From JANQHO01 sp965218075 (GTDB lineage Bacteria; Bacteroidota; Bacteroidia; Flavobacteriales; Schleiferiaceae), in the NCBI GenBank assembly GCA_965218075.1, contig CBDCJZ010000003.1, positions 1,984,001 through 2,048,000 of the forward strand: 64,000 nucleotides of DNA, in the 5' to 3' direction. Made by a program: the position numbers and the translations under genes. Under the pieces are notes generated by a model, which was given only the letters and a program-made list of their open reading frames with translations, had not been told where the DNA came from and made no database searches. Of this stretch, positions 8,715 to 17,564 are shown piece after piece (the stretch's first letter is position 1; each line of letters begins with the position of its first letter).

Positions 8715-9011
8715 ATGAAAGCCGAGAAAAAGTAGAGGGAAATTAAAAGCGGGATTTTCTTAGCGCTTACATTTTTTAGATTCAAATTTCAATTACCGCA
8801 CAAACTATTTTGCCTGAAAATGAATTCATAAAAAATCGATTAATCTTCCTTTTTTAAAACGTACATCCTGATTGAAAAATGGAAATTAGATAAACATGTG
8901 TTCAAAAAGCTCGAATTGCTTAGCTTTGAATTTGAAAAAGCAAAAGAAGGTAAAGAAACGAAAGAAAAGCTGGATATCTAACTAGGGAAGCTGAGATCAT
9001 TATTGAAGTAA
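8715..9011 (+). pseudogene. yceD: Decayed yceD (DUF177) upstream of rpmF
   Basis: No open frame exists here, but translating in changing frames gives pieces in the order expected for Bacteroidota YceD/DUF177. Near the ATG at 8715 are MKAEKK and VEG/KSGIF. TILPENEF is near 8810, INLPFLKR then VHPD near 8840-8872, FKKLELLSFEFEKAKEG near 8911, and a scrambled RWEKLRSLLK ending in TAA at 9009. Several frameshifts and an apparent internal deletion separate them. Position agrees: yceD normally lies directly before rpmF. YceD is linked to 23S rRNA accumulation and large-subunit assembly. Assignment rests on these short matches plus synteny. Confidence 0.7.
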
Positions 9012-9032
9012 AATAAATTAAGAAAAGGAAAC

Positions 9033-9218
9033 ATGCCCCATCCTAAGAGAAAGCAGTCAAAAACTCGTAGAGACAAGAGAAGAACTCATTATAAAGCAAA
9101 GGTTCCTACGGTAGCTATTTGCCCTACTACTGGAGAGTCATATTTGTATCATCGTGCTTACTGGCATGAAGATAAGCTTTATTACAGAGGTAAAGTGGTA
9201 ATGGAAAAAGCGGAATAA
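9033..9218 (+). CDS. rpmF: 50S ribosomal protein L32
   Basis: 61 residues beginning MPHPKRKQSKTRRDKRRTHY, the universally conserved L32 N-terminus. L32 is a small basic protein of the large ribosomal subunit. The central TVAICPTTGESYLYHRAYW segment retains one Cys but not the four-Cys zinc ribbon seen in some lineages, which is common in Bacteroidota. It keeps the usual yceD-rpmF-plsX-fabH order, although yceD is broken. Confidence 0.97.
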   Translation: MPHPKRKQSKTRRDKRRTHYKAKVPTVAICPTTGESYLYHRAYWHEDKLYYRGKVVMEKAE

Positions 9219-9240
9219 CTATAGAGTGGAGGGTTTTAAT

Positions 9241-9278
9241 TCAAAAGACTTTTTGAGGCAGTAGTTTACTGCTTTTTT
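9241..9278 (+). terminator. Two consecutive hairpins, the second with a T-tract, just before plsX
   Basis: First hairpin: TCAAAA-GACT-TTTTGA at 9241-9256. Second: GCAGTA-GTT-TACTGC at 9258-9272, followed directly by TTTTTT at 9273-9278, the form of a Rho-independent terminator. The plsX ATG starts only 5 bases later, so the second hairpin either ends rpmF transcription or acts as an attenuator for the plsX operon. Stem energies were not computed. Confidence 0.65.
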
Positions 9279-9282
9279 ATTT

Positions 9283-10275
9283 ATGCTAAAGATTGGACTT
9301 GATGTTATGGGAGGGGATTTAGCTCCAGATGCAACTATAAAGGGAGCTATTTTAGCCTTAAAAGCAATTCAAAAAGATACTCAGATCATTCTTATAGGTC
9401 CTGAAGGGTTAATTTTCGATCAACTGAGAAAAGAAGCTTGTGAGGTCTCGTATTTCAAGATCATTCATGCTTCTGATATCGTTAACATGAAAGAATATCC
9501 AGTAAGTGTTCTTCAAAAGAAGCCAAACAACAGCATCAGTGTAGCTTATAGAAATCTCAAACAAAGAAAAATTGATGTTTTTGCCAGTTCGGGAAATTCT
9601 GGGGCAGTAATGATTGGAGCATTAAACTCAATAGGCCTCATAGATGGGATGAGCAGACCCTGTGTGGGGTCAACCTATCCTATGCAAAATGGATCTAGTA
9701 ATACTTTATTAGATGTTGGAATAAATGTAGATTGCCGTCCAGAGATGTTAGTTCAATTTGCTGTTTTGGGAAGTATTTATGTATCAACAGCCAAAGGAAT
9801 TTCAAATCCCAGAGTAGCTTTGCTCAATACAGGAGAAGAAGAGACCAAAGGGGGTATTTTGCATCAACAGGTATATCAATTGTTGGAGTCATTAGAAATT
9901 ATTGACTTTATTGGCAATATTGAGGCGAGAGATTTTTTTGATGCAAAAGCAGATGTAACTGTATGTGATGGTTTTACGGGGAATATTTTTTTAAAACAAA
10001 CTGAAGGATTCTATAAAATTTTGAAGAGGAACAATATTAAAAATAATTACCTTGATCTTTTAAATTTTGAATCTTATGGAGGAGCTCCCTTATTGGGAGT
10101 TAATGGGAATGTGATTTTAGGACACGGCATTTCGGGAACGGAAGCAATTAAAAATATAATATTAACAGCTGAAAATGTAGCTCAGGCAAATTTATCAGAA
10201 GTTATATCTAAAAAATTAATACAATTAAATGGCATTAAAAGCAGCAATAACTGCAATAGGAGGGTATGTTCCTGA
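9283..10275 (+). CDS. plsX: Phosphate acyltransferase PlsX
   Basis: 330 residues. PlsX converts acyl-ACP to acyl-phosphate, the first step of the PlsX/PlsY route to lysophosphatidic acid. It opens with LKIGLDVMGGDLAPDATIKG, the canonical N-terminus, and has FASSGNSGAVM near residue 105 and VTVCDGFTGNIFLK near residue 230. The last 47 bases overlap the start of fabH, and the C-terminal tail (SSNNCNRRVCS) is read from fabH start-region DNA. The tail is probably not conserved and may reflect loss of an earlier stop. It is followed by fabH, accB and accC. Confidence 0.95.
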   Translation: MLKIGLDVMGGDLAPDATIKGAILALKAIQKDTQIILIGPEGLIFDQLRKEACEVSYFKIIHASDIVNMKEYPVSVLQKKPNNSISVAYRNLKQRKIDVFASSGNSGAVMIGALNSIGLIDGMSRPCVGSTYPMQNGSSNTLLDVGINVDCRPEMLVQFAVLGSIYVSTAKGISNPRVALLNTGEEETKGGILHQQVYQLLESLEIIDFIGNIEARDFFDAKADVTVCDGFTGNIFLKQTEGFYKILKRNNIKNNYLDLLNFESYGGAPLLGVNGNVILGHGISGTEAIKNIILTAENVAQANLSEVISKKLIQLNGIKSSNNCNRRVCS

Positions 10276-11224
10276 ATATAGACTTACCAATGAAATACTT
10301 GAAACTATGGTGGATACATCAGATGAGTGGATCAGTTCCCGAACTGGTATTAAGGAAAGACGTATCCTCAAAAGAAAGGGCCTTGGAATGTCTTACATGG
10401 GTATTAAAGCTGTTGAGGAGTTATTTGAAAAAAGAGGAATTGAGGGAAGTGAAATAGACCTTGTTATCTGTTGTACAACTACAGCAGATATGCCTGTTGC
10501 GTCTTCGGCAGCATATATCTGCAATAAGATTGGGGCAAAGAATGCCTTTGGTTATGACCTTCAGGCAGCTTGCTCAGGATTTTTATGTGGACTAGTAACT
10601 GGCTCGCAATTTATTGAGCTAGGCCGGCATAAAAAAGTTCTCATAGTAGGCGGAGATAAAATGTCATCCATCGTCGATTATACCGACCGTGCTACTTGTG
10701 TTATTTTTGGTGATGGTGCGGGAGCTGTTTTGCTGGAGCCAAGTGAAGAATGCTATGGAGTACAGGACTTTATACTGAGAAGTGATGGACATGGTCGGAA
10801 ATTTCTTTACATAAAAGCAGGAGGTTCTATGTATCCCCCTAATAAAGAAACTGTAGAACAGCGAGAGCATTTTGTCCATCAAGAAGGAAAACAGGTATTT
10901 AAGTTTGCCATAGCTAATACCGCAAAAGTTTCAGTTGACATAATGGAACGCAATAATCTTACATCAGAAGATGTGGATTGGCTAGTTCCTCATCAGGCCA
11001 ATAAGAGGATAATTGATGCTATGGGACAAAGAATGGGTATAGAACCTGATAAAGTAATGCTTAATATACATCGCTACGGAAACACTACTAATGGAACTTT
11101 GCCGTTATGTCTTTGGGACTATGAGAAGCAATTGAAAAAAGGAGATAATCTTATATTCTCAGCTTTTGGCGGTGGATTTACTTGGGGTTCTCTCTACTTA
11201 ACTTGGGCTTATAACTCATCTTGA
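10229..11224 (+). CDS. fabH: 3-oxoacyl-ACP synthase III (KAS III)
   Basis: 331 residues. FabH condenses a short acyl-CoA with malonyl-ACP to start type II fatty-acid synthesis. The catalytic triad is visible: Cys115 in DLQAACSGFLCG, His255 in VPHQANKRI, and Asn in HRYGNTTNGT about 30 residues later. The N-terminus ALKAAITAIGGYVPEYRLTN is standard. It overlaps plsX by 47 bases in another frame, which suggests translational coupling. accB begins 41 bases after its stop. Confidence 0.97.
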   Translation: MALKAAITAIGGYVPEYRLTNEILETMVDTSDEWISSRTGIKERRILKRKGLGMSYMGIKAVEELFEKRGIEGSEIDLVICCTTTADMPVASSAAYICNKIGAKNAFGYDLQAACSGFLCGLVTGSQFIELGRHKKVLIVGGDKMSSIVDYTDRATCVIFGDGAGAVLLEPSEECYGVQDFILRSDGHGRKFLYIKAGGSMYPPNKETVEQREHFVHQEGKQVFKFAIANTAKVSVDIMERNNLTSEDVDWLVPHQANKRIIDAMGQRMGIEPDKVMLNIHRYGNTTNGTLPLCLWDYEKQLKKGDNLIFSAFGGGFTWGSLYLTWAYNSS

Positions 11225-11265
11225 TACTTTGTTAGATTTGTTCGTCGGCCTCTAAGACAGTAAAT

Positions 11266-11718
11266 ATGGATTTAAATGAAATACAAAATCTGATAAAGTT
11301 TGTAGTTCGTTCAGGAACAGTTGAGGTTAATCTGGAAACAAAAGATTTTAAAATCAACATAAAAACGCTTGCAGCTTATCCTAAAGAAGAGGCTACAAGC
11401 CATCAAAGTGTACCGGTATCCGTACCTGCTGCTTCTAAAGAAACGGCTCAACCCGATAAAACAGACGATAATTCCAGATATGTAACTATAAATTCACCAA
11501 TGATTGGCACTTTCTATCGAAGATCCTCTTCTGATAAGGATGTTTTTATAAATGTAGGTGATGAAATAAAACCAGGAACGATAGTTTGTATTATTGAAGC
11601 CATGAAGCTATTCAATGAAATTGAAAGTGAGATTAGCGGAAAAGTAATTAAAGCATTAGTGGATAACCAATCTGCTGTAGAATATGATCAGCCATTATTT
11701 CTTATAGACTCTTCTTAG
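11266..11718 (+). CDS. accB: Biotin carboxyl carrier protein of acetyl-CoA carboxylase
   Basis: 150 residues. BCCP carries biotin between the carboxylase (AccC) and carboxyltransferase (AccAD) halves of acetyl-CoA carboxylase. The biotinylation motif CIIEAMKLFNEIE contains the acceptor Lys at about residue 114. The preceding SPMIGTFYRRSS thumb region and an alanine/proline-rich linker (residues about 50-75) are typical. A TAnnTTTG box (TAGATTTG, 11233-11240) lies 25 bases upstream of the ATG and could give an internal promoter, though the gene also fits the plsX-fabH operon. Confidence 0.96.
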   Translation: MDLNEIQNLIKFVVRSGTVEVNLETKDFKINIKTLAAYPKEEATSHQSVPVSVPAASKETAQPDKTDDNSRYVTINSPMIGTFYRRSSSDKDVFINVGDEIKPGTIVCIIEAMKLFNEIESEISGKVIKALVDNQSAVEYDQPLFLIDSS

Positions 11719-11750
11719 CAGATTGTGGGCTCAAGCAAAACTTCAAAGAT

Positions 11751-13085
11751 GTGTTTAATAAAATACTGATTGCCAATCGTGGTGAAATAGCCTTACGAGT
11801 TATACGTACCTGCAAGGAGATGGGTATTAAAACAGTGGCTGTGTATAGCAAAGCCGATCGGGAAAGTCTTCATATTCGATTTGCAGATGAAGCCATTTGT
11901 ATTGGTCCCCCTGCTAGTAGTGAATCTTATCTTAATATTCCAAATATTATTGCTGCAGTAGAGCTTACCAATGCAGATGCAATCCATCCCGGTTACGGAT
12001 TTTTGGCTGAGAGCCATCGTTTTTCAAGAATTTGTAGCAAAAACAAAGTAAAGTTTATCGGGGCATCGCCTGAAATGATAAGTAAAATGGGCGATAAGCT
12101 TGCTGCAAAGGCAACAATGAGAGCGGCAGGAATACCTACTTTACCCGGTTCTGATAGACTACTAAAAAGTTACGAAGAAGCTGAAAAACTGGCTGACAAG
12201 ATCAAGTACCCCGTAATGCTAAAAGCTACTGCCGGGGGAGGGGGTAAAGGAATGCGTGCAGTATGGAAAAAAGAACAGCTAAAAAAGGCATGGGAAAATG
12301 CCAAGAAAGAAGCTAAAGCAGCTTTTGATAATGATGGTATGTATATAGAAAAACTAATCGAGGAACCTCGTCATATAGAGATACAGATAGTGGGCGATTC
12401 TGCCGGTAAAGTCTGCCATCTTTCTGAAAGAGATTGTTCCATACAAAGACGCCATCAAAAACTGACAGAAGAGACACCCTCACCATTTATGACCAAAAAT
12501 CTCCGAGATAAAATGGGCAAAATGGCTATTAGAGCCGCAGAAATTGTCAAATACGAAGGAGTAGGAACAGTAGAGTTTCTAGTGGACAAGAATCGTAATT
12601 TCTACTTCATGGAAATGAATACCCGTATACAAGTGGAGCATCCGATTACTGAACAGGTAATTAGCTGCGATCTTGTGAGAGAGCAAATAAAAGTTGCAGC
12701 GGGTATTCTAATCTCAGGTAAAAGCTACGAGCCTCAACTACATTCAATAGAATGCAGAATCAATGCGGAAGATCCCTACAATGATTTCAGACCCTCTCCC
12801 GATAAAATCACAACTTTTCACGCACCGGGAGGTTATGGAGTACGTCTTGACACTCATGTTTATGCAGCTTATGACATTCCTCCTTATTACGATTCAATGA
12901 TCGCAAAACTTATTACTACAGCTCAAACAAGAAAAGAAGCTATCTACAGGATGAGGAGGGCTTTAAATGAGTTTGTAATAGAAGGTGTAAAAACTACTAT
13001 TCCTTTTCACCGAAAACTGATGAATCATCCGGATTATGTGGCGGGGAATTACACGACTAACTTTATGGAATCCTTTAAGTTATAG
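11751..13085 (+). CDS. accC: Biotin carboxylase subunit of acetyl-CoA carboxylase
   Basis: 444 residues, close to the usual ~450. It carboxylates the biotin on AccB using ATP and bicarbonate. It begins MFNKILIANRGEIALRVIRT. The glycine-rich ATP loop KATAGGGGKGMRAVW is near residue 160, and catalytic-site segments EERDCSIQRRHQK-type (SERDCSIQRRHQKL) and EMNTRIQVEHPITE are near residues 230 and 290. It lies 32 bases after accB. It converges on the 13100-15454 gene with a 14-base gap. Confidence 0.97.
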   Translation: MFNKILIANRGEIALRVIRTCKEMGIKTVAVYSKADRESLHIRFADEAICIGPPASSESYLNIPNIIAAVELTNADAIHPGYGFLAESHRFSRICSKNKVKFIGASPEMISKMGDKLAAKATMRAAGIPTLPGSDRLLKSYEEAEKLADKIKYPVMLKATAGGGGKGMRAVWKKEQLKKAWENAKKEAKAAFDNDGMYIEKLIEEPRHIEIQIVGDSAGKVCHLSERDCSIQRRHQKLTEETPSPFMTKNLRDKMGKMAIRAAEIVKYEGVGTVEFLVDKNRNFYFMEMNTRIQVEHPITEQVISCDLVREQIKVAAGILISGKSYEPQLHSIECRINAEDPYNDFRPSPDKITTFHAPGGYGVRLDTHVYAAYDIPPYYDSMIAKLITTAQTRKEAIYRMRRALNEFVIEGVKTTIPFHRKLMNHPDYVAGNYTTNFMESFKL

Positions 13086-13099
13086 GAGAAACCGAACTC

Positions 13100-15454
13100 T
13101 TATTGATTAGAGTTTCCCATTATAGTAAGATGCCCTTGGTAATCGATGCTTTTACTAATTAGAAGAGGGTCAGAAAATTTAATAGTGTAATAATAAACCC
13201 CATCTGTAAGTTTTTTTCCGGAATTCATATCAGTTCCATCCCAACCGTCAGATTCATTATTGCGCAAGACAAAATTATCATCTTCAAAAACCAATTTACC
13301 CCATCGGTTGTAAATAGAAATCGAAATGTTAGAGTAATCGTCGGAGGCAATGTAAAAACGATCATTTTGAGAATCTCCGTTAGGCGTCATCACATTGGGA
13401 ATAGTTGGGATTTCAAAAGGTTTCTCATAATCAATCTGAAAATAAATCCAATTAGATTCCGATTCATAAGGATAATTGGGGTTGGCTTTATTTTTAGACA
13501 TGACTTTCAAAAAGTAAAATCCTTTATTTTCCTCAGAAGCAGCAGGGAGGTTATATTTATACGATCTTTGACTGCTATCTAAGTCAACTATTTTTTGCCA
13601 CGTAAGAGTGACAAGGTCAATATGATCAGTGCGATCAGAAAGGTAAACTTCATAGAACTCTTCGTCAGGCTCAAACCCATTGTATTTATTCCAGTAAACC
13701 GAGACAGAAGTATCTGAAATAATAGTGTCTATGCTAAGAAGGATGGAATGAACATCCCTGGTGGGTTTTCGGAAAACGCCGTTAATATACATTTGGACGG
13801 CATATTGGTATATCTGATGGTCAACTGCATAAGGATTAGCAAAAGTATCGACAAACTCTCTTAATGAAACATCGTCTAGACTAGCAATAGTATAAAAGGA
13901 ATTATCATTATTAGCTCTTAAAATGTTCCAATATCCGAAAAGATTTCGATTGAAAGTATTGGTATCAGGTTCCCACTCCACTTTTATAACACTATCCCCA
14001 ACAACAGTGACGTTTTTAAAATCATAATCTAACTTCTTGCAGCCTGTAGAACGTACAATCATAAGGAAATTATCAATAAGTTCAAAACCACATTCATTGG
14101 TGAGAGTATTACCATCATTTCCTCTTTTCACATATAGAAGAAAGTCTCCATTGACATCTATGGGCCGGTATAGGTTTAAATAAATTGATTTAGTAGTGCC
14201 TTCAGTAGAACATATATAATCAATGCTGTATATCGGTCTTGGAATGTTGTCAGGCCCTATCATTCTAAATTCGGAACCATCAGAAGAAATGGAGGAACAG
14301 TATATCTCATCTCGAAATTTCAAAGTTACTACCGTGTCGTAGTCAGGACATTCATAATCAATTACAGGAATGTCAATTGTGTATTTGCCAGTAATGAAAT
14401 CAAAAACACTATCATTATTTATAATACTGGGAATACCATAAGCTTGAAGCATATCACGAACTGTATCAGTGGAAAGAGTCTCCTTAGAAAATCCGCTAGC
14501 ACTTACATCAATCACAGGTCCTCTCACTGTGCTAAGAGGACAACTGGATGTAATGGGAATCTGGAGGTCTCGCTCAGTGCTGCCAACTATAATCCACTGT
14601 AAAATACTTGTATCAAATCTATATTCCACAACTGTCACTTTAATCACATAAGATCCCACTTGCGTAGGACTAAAGGTAAAAGTGCCTGTTTTTTGGTCTA
14701 AATTAAAGCCGTTTAATGTGGGAAGGGGGTTATTATAGGTGAAAGGACTGATATACATAAGATCTACACCAGGGCCACAATATCTGCCTTCTTGGGGAGT
14801 TGCAAAAGAATAAAGGATGGAATCCCCATCGATCTCATGAACAGTTTGATGCCATTCAAAAGGAATTTGTGTAGGCCCTTTCACACAGAAAGCCTTGGCA
14901 GCAGGAGAAACAAATTGGGGAGAAGAATTAGGCCCAAAAGTATTATTGAGTACAGCCTCAAGATATAGATTAGACGAGCTTGAAAAAGTAATATTGTCGT
15001 TGGCATCTCTACAACAAGAAGCGTTAACGGAAAAAACCCAGTCTGCACAAACGCCATCTAAAATAACAGTATTTTGGTAAATGTGCCTTGAAATTTCTTT
15101 GTAGTTTAGATCTGACTTATCAGCACAATCATCAACCCCTTCAATAGGCCAACCTCCATTACCACCGCCTCTGGGGTCAGAACCAGTATACATAAGCTTT
15201 TGTAAATCAACGCGTTTATTCGGATAACAGGAGGATTTAATACAGATTTCCTGGGAGAGGTTAAGAATAGAGATGCCACCATTATTTCGGTAAAATATCA
15301 CCGTAATCTCGTATTGAAAAGGAATACCAGTAGAATCCCCTATATATCTGTAAAAAACCTCACCACCAGAAAAATGCGAAGCGTTGGATTGATTAGAACA
15401 CAAGATAATACTAGCACAGATGCTTATAAGATGATAGCACAGTTTCTTATTCAT
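13100..15454 (-). CDS. Large secreted protein with T9SS type B (gliding-motility-associated) C-terminal domain
   Basis: 784 residues. The signal peptide ends around SNQSNA, followed by SHFSGGEVFYRYIGDS, an N-terminal motif common in large Bacteroidota adhesin-like surface proteins. The middle has Ig/fibronectin-like beta stretches (for example TGTFTFSPTQVGSYVIKVTV) and several Cys. The C-terminal ~100 residues form the type B sorting domain (CHU_C): IPNVMTPNGDSQNDRFYI, then ISIYNRWGKLVFEDDN, WDGTDMNSGKKLTDGVYYYT. It should be exported by T9SS and stay cell-associated, perhaps through a SprF/PorP-type partner, which is not in this window. Ligand unknown. Confidence 0.9.
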   Translation of the reverse strand: MNKKLCYHLISICASIILCSNQSNASHFSGGEVFYRYIGDSTGIPFQYEITVIFYRNNGGISILNLSQEICIKSSCYPNKRVDLQKLMYTGSDPRGGGNGGWPIEGVDDCADKSDLNYKEISRHIYQNTVILDGVCADWVFSVNASCCRDANDNITFSSSSNLYLEAVLNNTFGPNSSPQFVSPAAKAFCVKGPTQIPFEWHQTVHEIDGDSILYSFATPQEGRYCGPGVDLMYISPFTYNNPLPTLNGFNLDQKTGTFTFSPTQVGSYVIKVTVVEYRFDTSILQWIIVGSTERDLQIPITSSCPLSTVRGPVIDVSASGFSKETLSTDTVRDMLQAYGIPSIINNDSVFDFITGKYTIDIPVIDYECPDYDTVVTLKFRDEIYCSSISSDGSEFRMIGPDNIPRPIYSIDYICSTEGTTKSIYLNLYRPIDVNGDFLLYVKRGNDGNTLTNECGFELIDNFLMIVRSTGCKKLDYDFKNVTVVGDSVIKVEWEPDTNTFNRNLFGYWNILRANNDNSFYTIASLDDVSLREFVDTFANPYAVDHQIYQYAVQMYINGVFRKPTRDVHSILLSIDTIISDTSVSVYWNKYNGFEPDEEFYEVYLSDRTDHIDLVTLTWQKIVDLDSSQRSYKYNLPAASEENKGFYFLKVMSKNKANPNYPYESESNWIYFQIDYEKPFEIPTIPNVMTPNGDSQNDRFYIASDDYSNISISIYNRWGKLVFEDDNFVLRNNESDGWDGTDMNSGKKLTDGVYYYTIKFSDPLLISKSIDYQGHLTIMGNSNQ

Positions 15455-15735
15455 AATAAATTCATTTTCATAATAAAGTAATTAAAGGCAATAAAACTAT
15501 AATTTGGATGTAAAAACTCATACAATAGACAAATCTACAAACTTAACGTTAATGTAAAGCCTAAGTTATTTTAAATTGGAATGATTTGCAAAACAAATTA
15601 TGGGAACGTAACTTATGAATTAGTTAACGCCGTTTATGAAGAAGTTTTCGATAAATTGAAAAAATGGCTCTAATCCCAAATATAGATAAAATAAAGAGCA
15701 AATATCAAAACAGAGCCTTTGATTAATTTCGTCTT

Positions 15736-15751
15736 TCCTATTTAAATAGGA
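15736..15751. promoter_or_regulatory. 16-base perfect palindrome before lepA
   Basis: TCCTATTTAAATAGGA is a perfect palindrome 18 bases upstream of the lepA ATG. A TTTG at 15718-15721 lies 17 bases before TATTTAAA, so the palindrome overlaps where a -7 box would sit. An operator role is inferred; chance occurrence in A/T-rich DNA is possible. Confidence 0.35.
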
Positions 15752-15767
15752 GAACGATATTGGCAGA

Positions 15768-17564
15768 ATGAAGAACATTAGAAATTTCTGTATCATCGCT
15801 CATATTGATCACGGGAAAAGCACTTTAGCTGATCGCTTATTAGATCATACGCAAACCATTGCCGAGCGTGAGAAAAAAGATCAGTTGCTGGACAATATGG
15901 ACTTGGAACGAGAGCGTGGCATTACCATTAAGAGCCATGCTATTCAAATGGTATTACCGTATCATGGAGAAAACTATACTCTAAACTTAATCGATACCCC
16001 CGGACACGTGGACTTTTCTTATGAGGTATCCCGATCCATTGCTGCCTGTGAGGGAGCGATTCTAGTAGTAGATGCTGCCCAGGGAATACAGGCCCAAACC
16101 ATAACTAACTTATATCTGGCATTAGAGCGTCAGTTGGAAATTATACCCGTACTCAATAAAATAGACCTGCCTAGCGCTAATCCAGAGGAGGTCAAAGACC
16201 AAATCAGTGACTTACTTGGCTGTAGGAATGAGGACATTATACCCGTTTCTGCTAAAATGGGTATTGGGATAGAAGAAATCCTTAAAGCCATCGTAAAGAG
16301 AATACCCCATCCTGTTGGAGAGGAAGATACTCCTTTACAAGCTTTGATTTTTGATTCATTTTTTAATCCCTATCGTGGAATCGAGGCCTTTTTTAAAATA
16401 GTAAACGGAAAAATGAGGAAGGGAAATAAGATAAAGTTTATAGCCACCGGCAAACAATATGATGTCGATGAGATTGGAGTGTTAAAATTCCATCGAGAAC
16501 CTAAAGATGAGATTAAAGCCGGTGATGTAGGGTATATCATATCAGGAATTAAAGACGCTAAGGAAGTTAAGGTTGGAGATACTATCACGTCTTGTGAAAA
16601 TCCTTCAGATAAACCCATTACCGGTTTTGAAGATGTAAAGCCTATGGTATTTGCCGGAATTTATCCAGTAGACACTGGAGAATTTGAGGGGCTCAGAGCT
16701 TCGCTAGAAAAGCTTCAACTGAACGATGCATCACTGACTTTCGAATCCGAATTTTCAGCGGCCTTAGGTTTCGGTTTTCGCTGTGGCTTTTTGGGAATGC
16801 TTCATATGGAAATTATCCAAGAGCGTTTGGAGCGGGAGTTTGGGATGACCGTAATTACTACTGTTCCCAATGTATCCTATCGTGCGTATTTAAAATCAGA
16901 TGTCGATAAAGAGATAATAGTGAACAATCCGAGTGAGTTCCCAGATTCCGGTAAGCTAGACAGAATAGAGGAGCCTTACATCAGGTCTCAAATTATCACT
17001 AAGTCAGATTATATAGGCTCACTAATAACTTTATGTATTGAAAAAAAAGGGATGCTGAAAAATCAAGTTTATCTCACTTCTGATCGGGTAGAACTTTCCT
17101 TTGATTTACCCTTAGCCGAAATTGTCTTTGGCTTTTACGATAGGCTGAAGTCTCTTTCACGAGGTTATGCATCTTTTGATTATTACCCTTTGGAATACCG
17201 ACCTTCCAAACTAGTGAAGGTAGATATTTTATTAAATGGCGATCCCATAGATGCTCTTGCTATTTTAACCCACAAAGACAATGCTTATAAATTGGGCAAA
17301 AAAATATGTGAAACCCTGAAAGAACTCATACCAAGACAGCAATTTATGATTCCTATTCAGGCTGCAGTTGGGACAAAAATCATTGCCCGCGAAACACTAA
17401 GCGCTATCCGCAAAGATGTTACGGCTAAGTGTTACGGAGGTGATATTTCGCGTAAGCGTAAGCTCTTGGAGAAGCAAAAATCTGGTAAAAAGCGCATGCG
17501 TCAAGTGGGCAGTGTGGAAATTCCCCAAAAAGCATTTTTGGCGGTTTTAAAGCTTAATAATTAA
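15768..17564 (+). CDS. lepA: Elongation factor 4 (LepA)
   Basis: 598 residues, full length. LepA is a translational GTPase that remodels stalled or mis-translocated ribosomes. Visible GTPase motifs: G1 AHIDHGKSTLADRLL, G3 DTPGHVDFSYEVSRS and G4 NKIDLP. The C-terminal domain specific to LepA contains GGDISRKRKLLEKQKSGKKR. Its stop overlaps the 3' end of trpS by 4 bases tail-to-tail, which leaves no room for a separate terminator. Confidence 0.97.
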   Translation: MKNIRNFCIIAHIDHGKSTLADRLLDHTQTIAEREKKDQLLDNMDLERERGITIKSHAIQMVLPYHGENYTLNLIDTPGHVDFSYEVSRSIAACEGAILVVDAAQGIQAQTITNLYLALERQLEIIPVLNKIDLPSANPEEVKDQISDLLGCRNEDIIPVSAKMGIGIEEILKAIVKRIPHPVGEEDTPLQALIFDSFFNPYRGIEAFFKIVNGKMRKGNKIKFIATGKQYDVDEIGVLKFHREPKDEIKAGDVGYIISGIKDAKEVKVGDTITSCENPSDKPITGFEDVKPMVFAGIYPVDTGEFEGLRASLEKLQLNDASLTFESEFSAALGFGFRCGFLGMLHMEIIQERLEREFGMTVITTVPNVSYRAYLKSDVDKEIIVNNPSEFPDSGKLDRIEEPYIRSQIITKSDYIGSLITLCIEKKGMLKNQVYLTSDRVELSFDLPLAEIVFGFYDRLKSLSRGYASFDYYPLEYRPSKLVKVDILLNGDPIDALAILTHKDNAYKLGKKICETLKELIPRQQFMIPIQAAVGTKIIARETLSAIRKDVTAKCYGGDISRKRKLLEKQKSGKKRMRQVGSVEIPQKAFLAVLKLNN

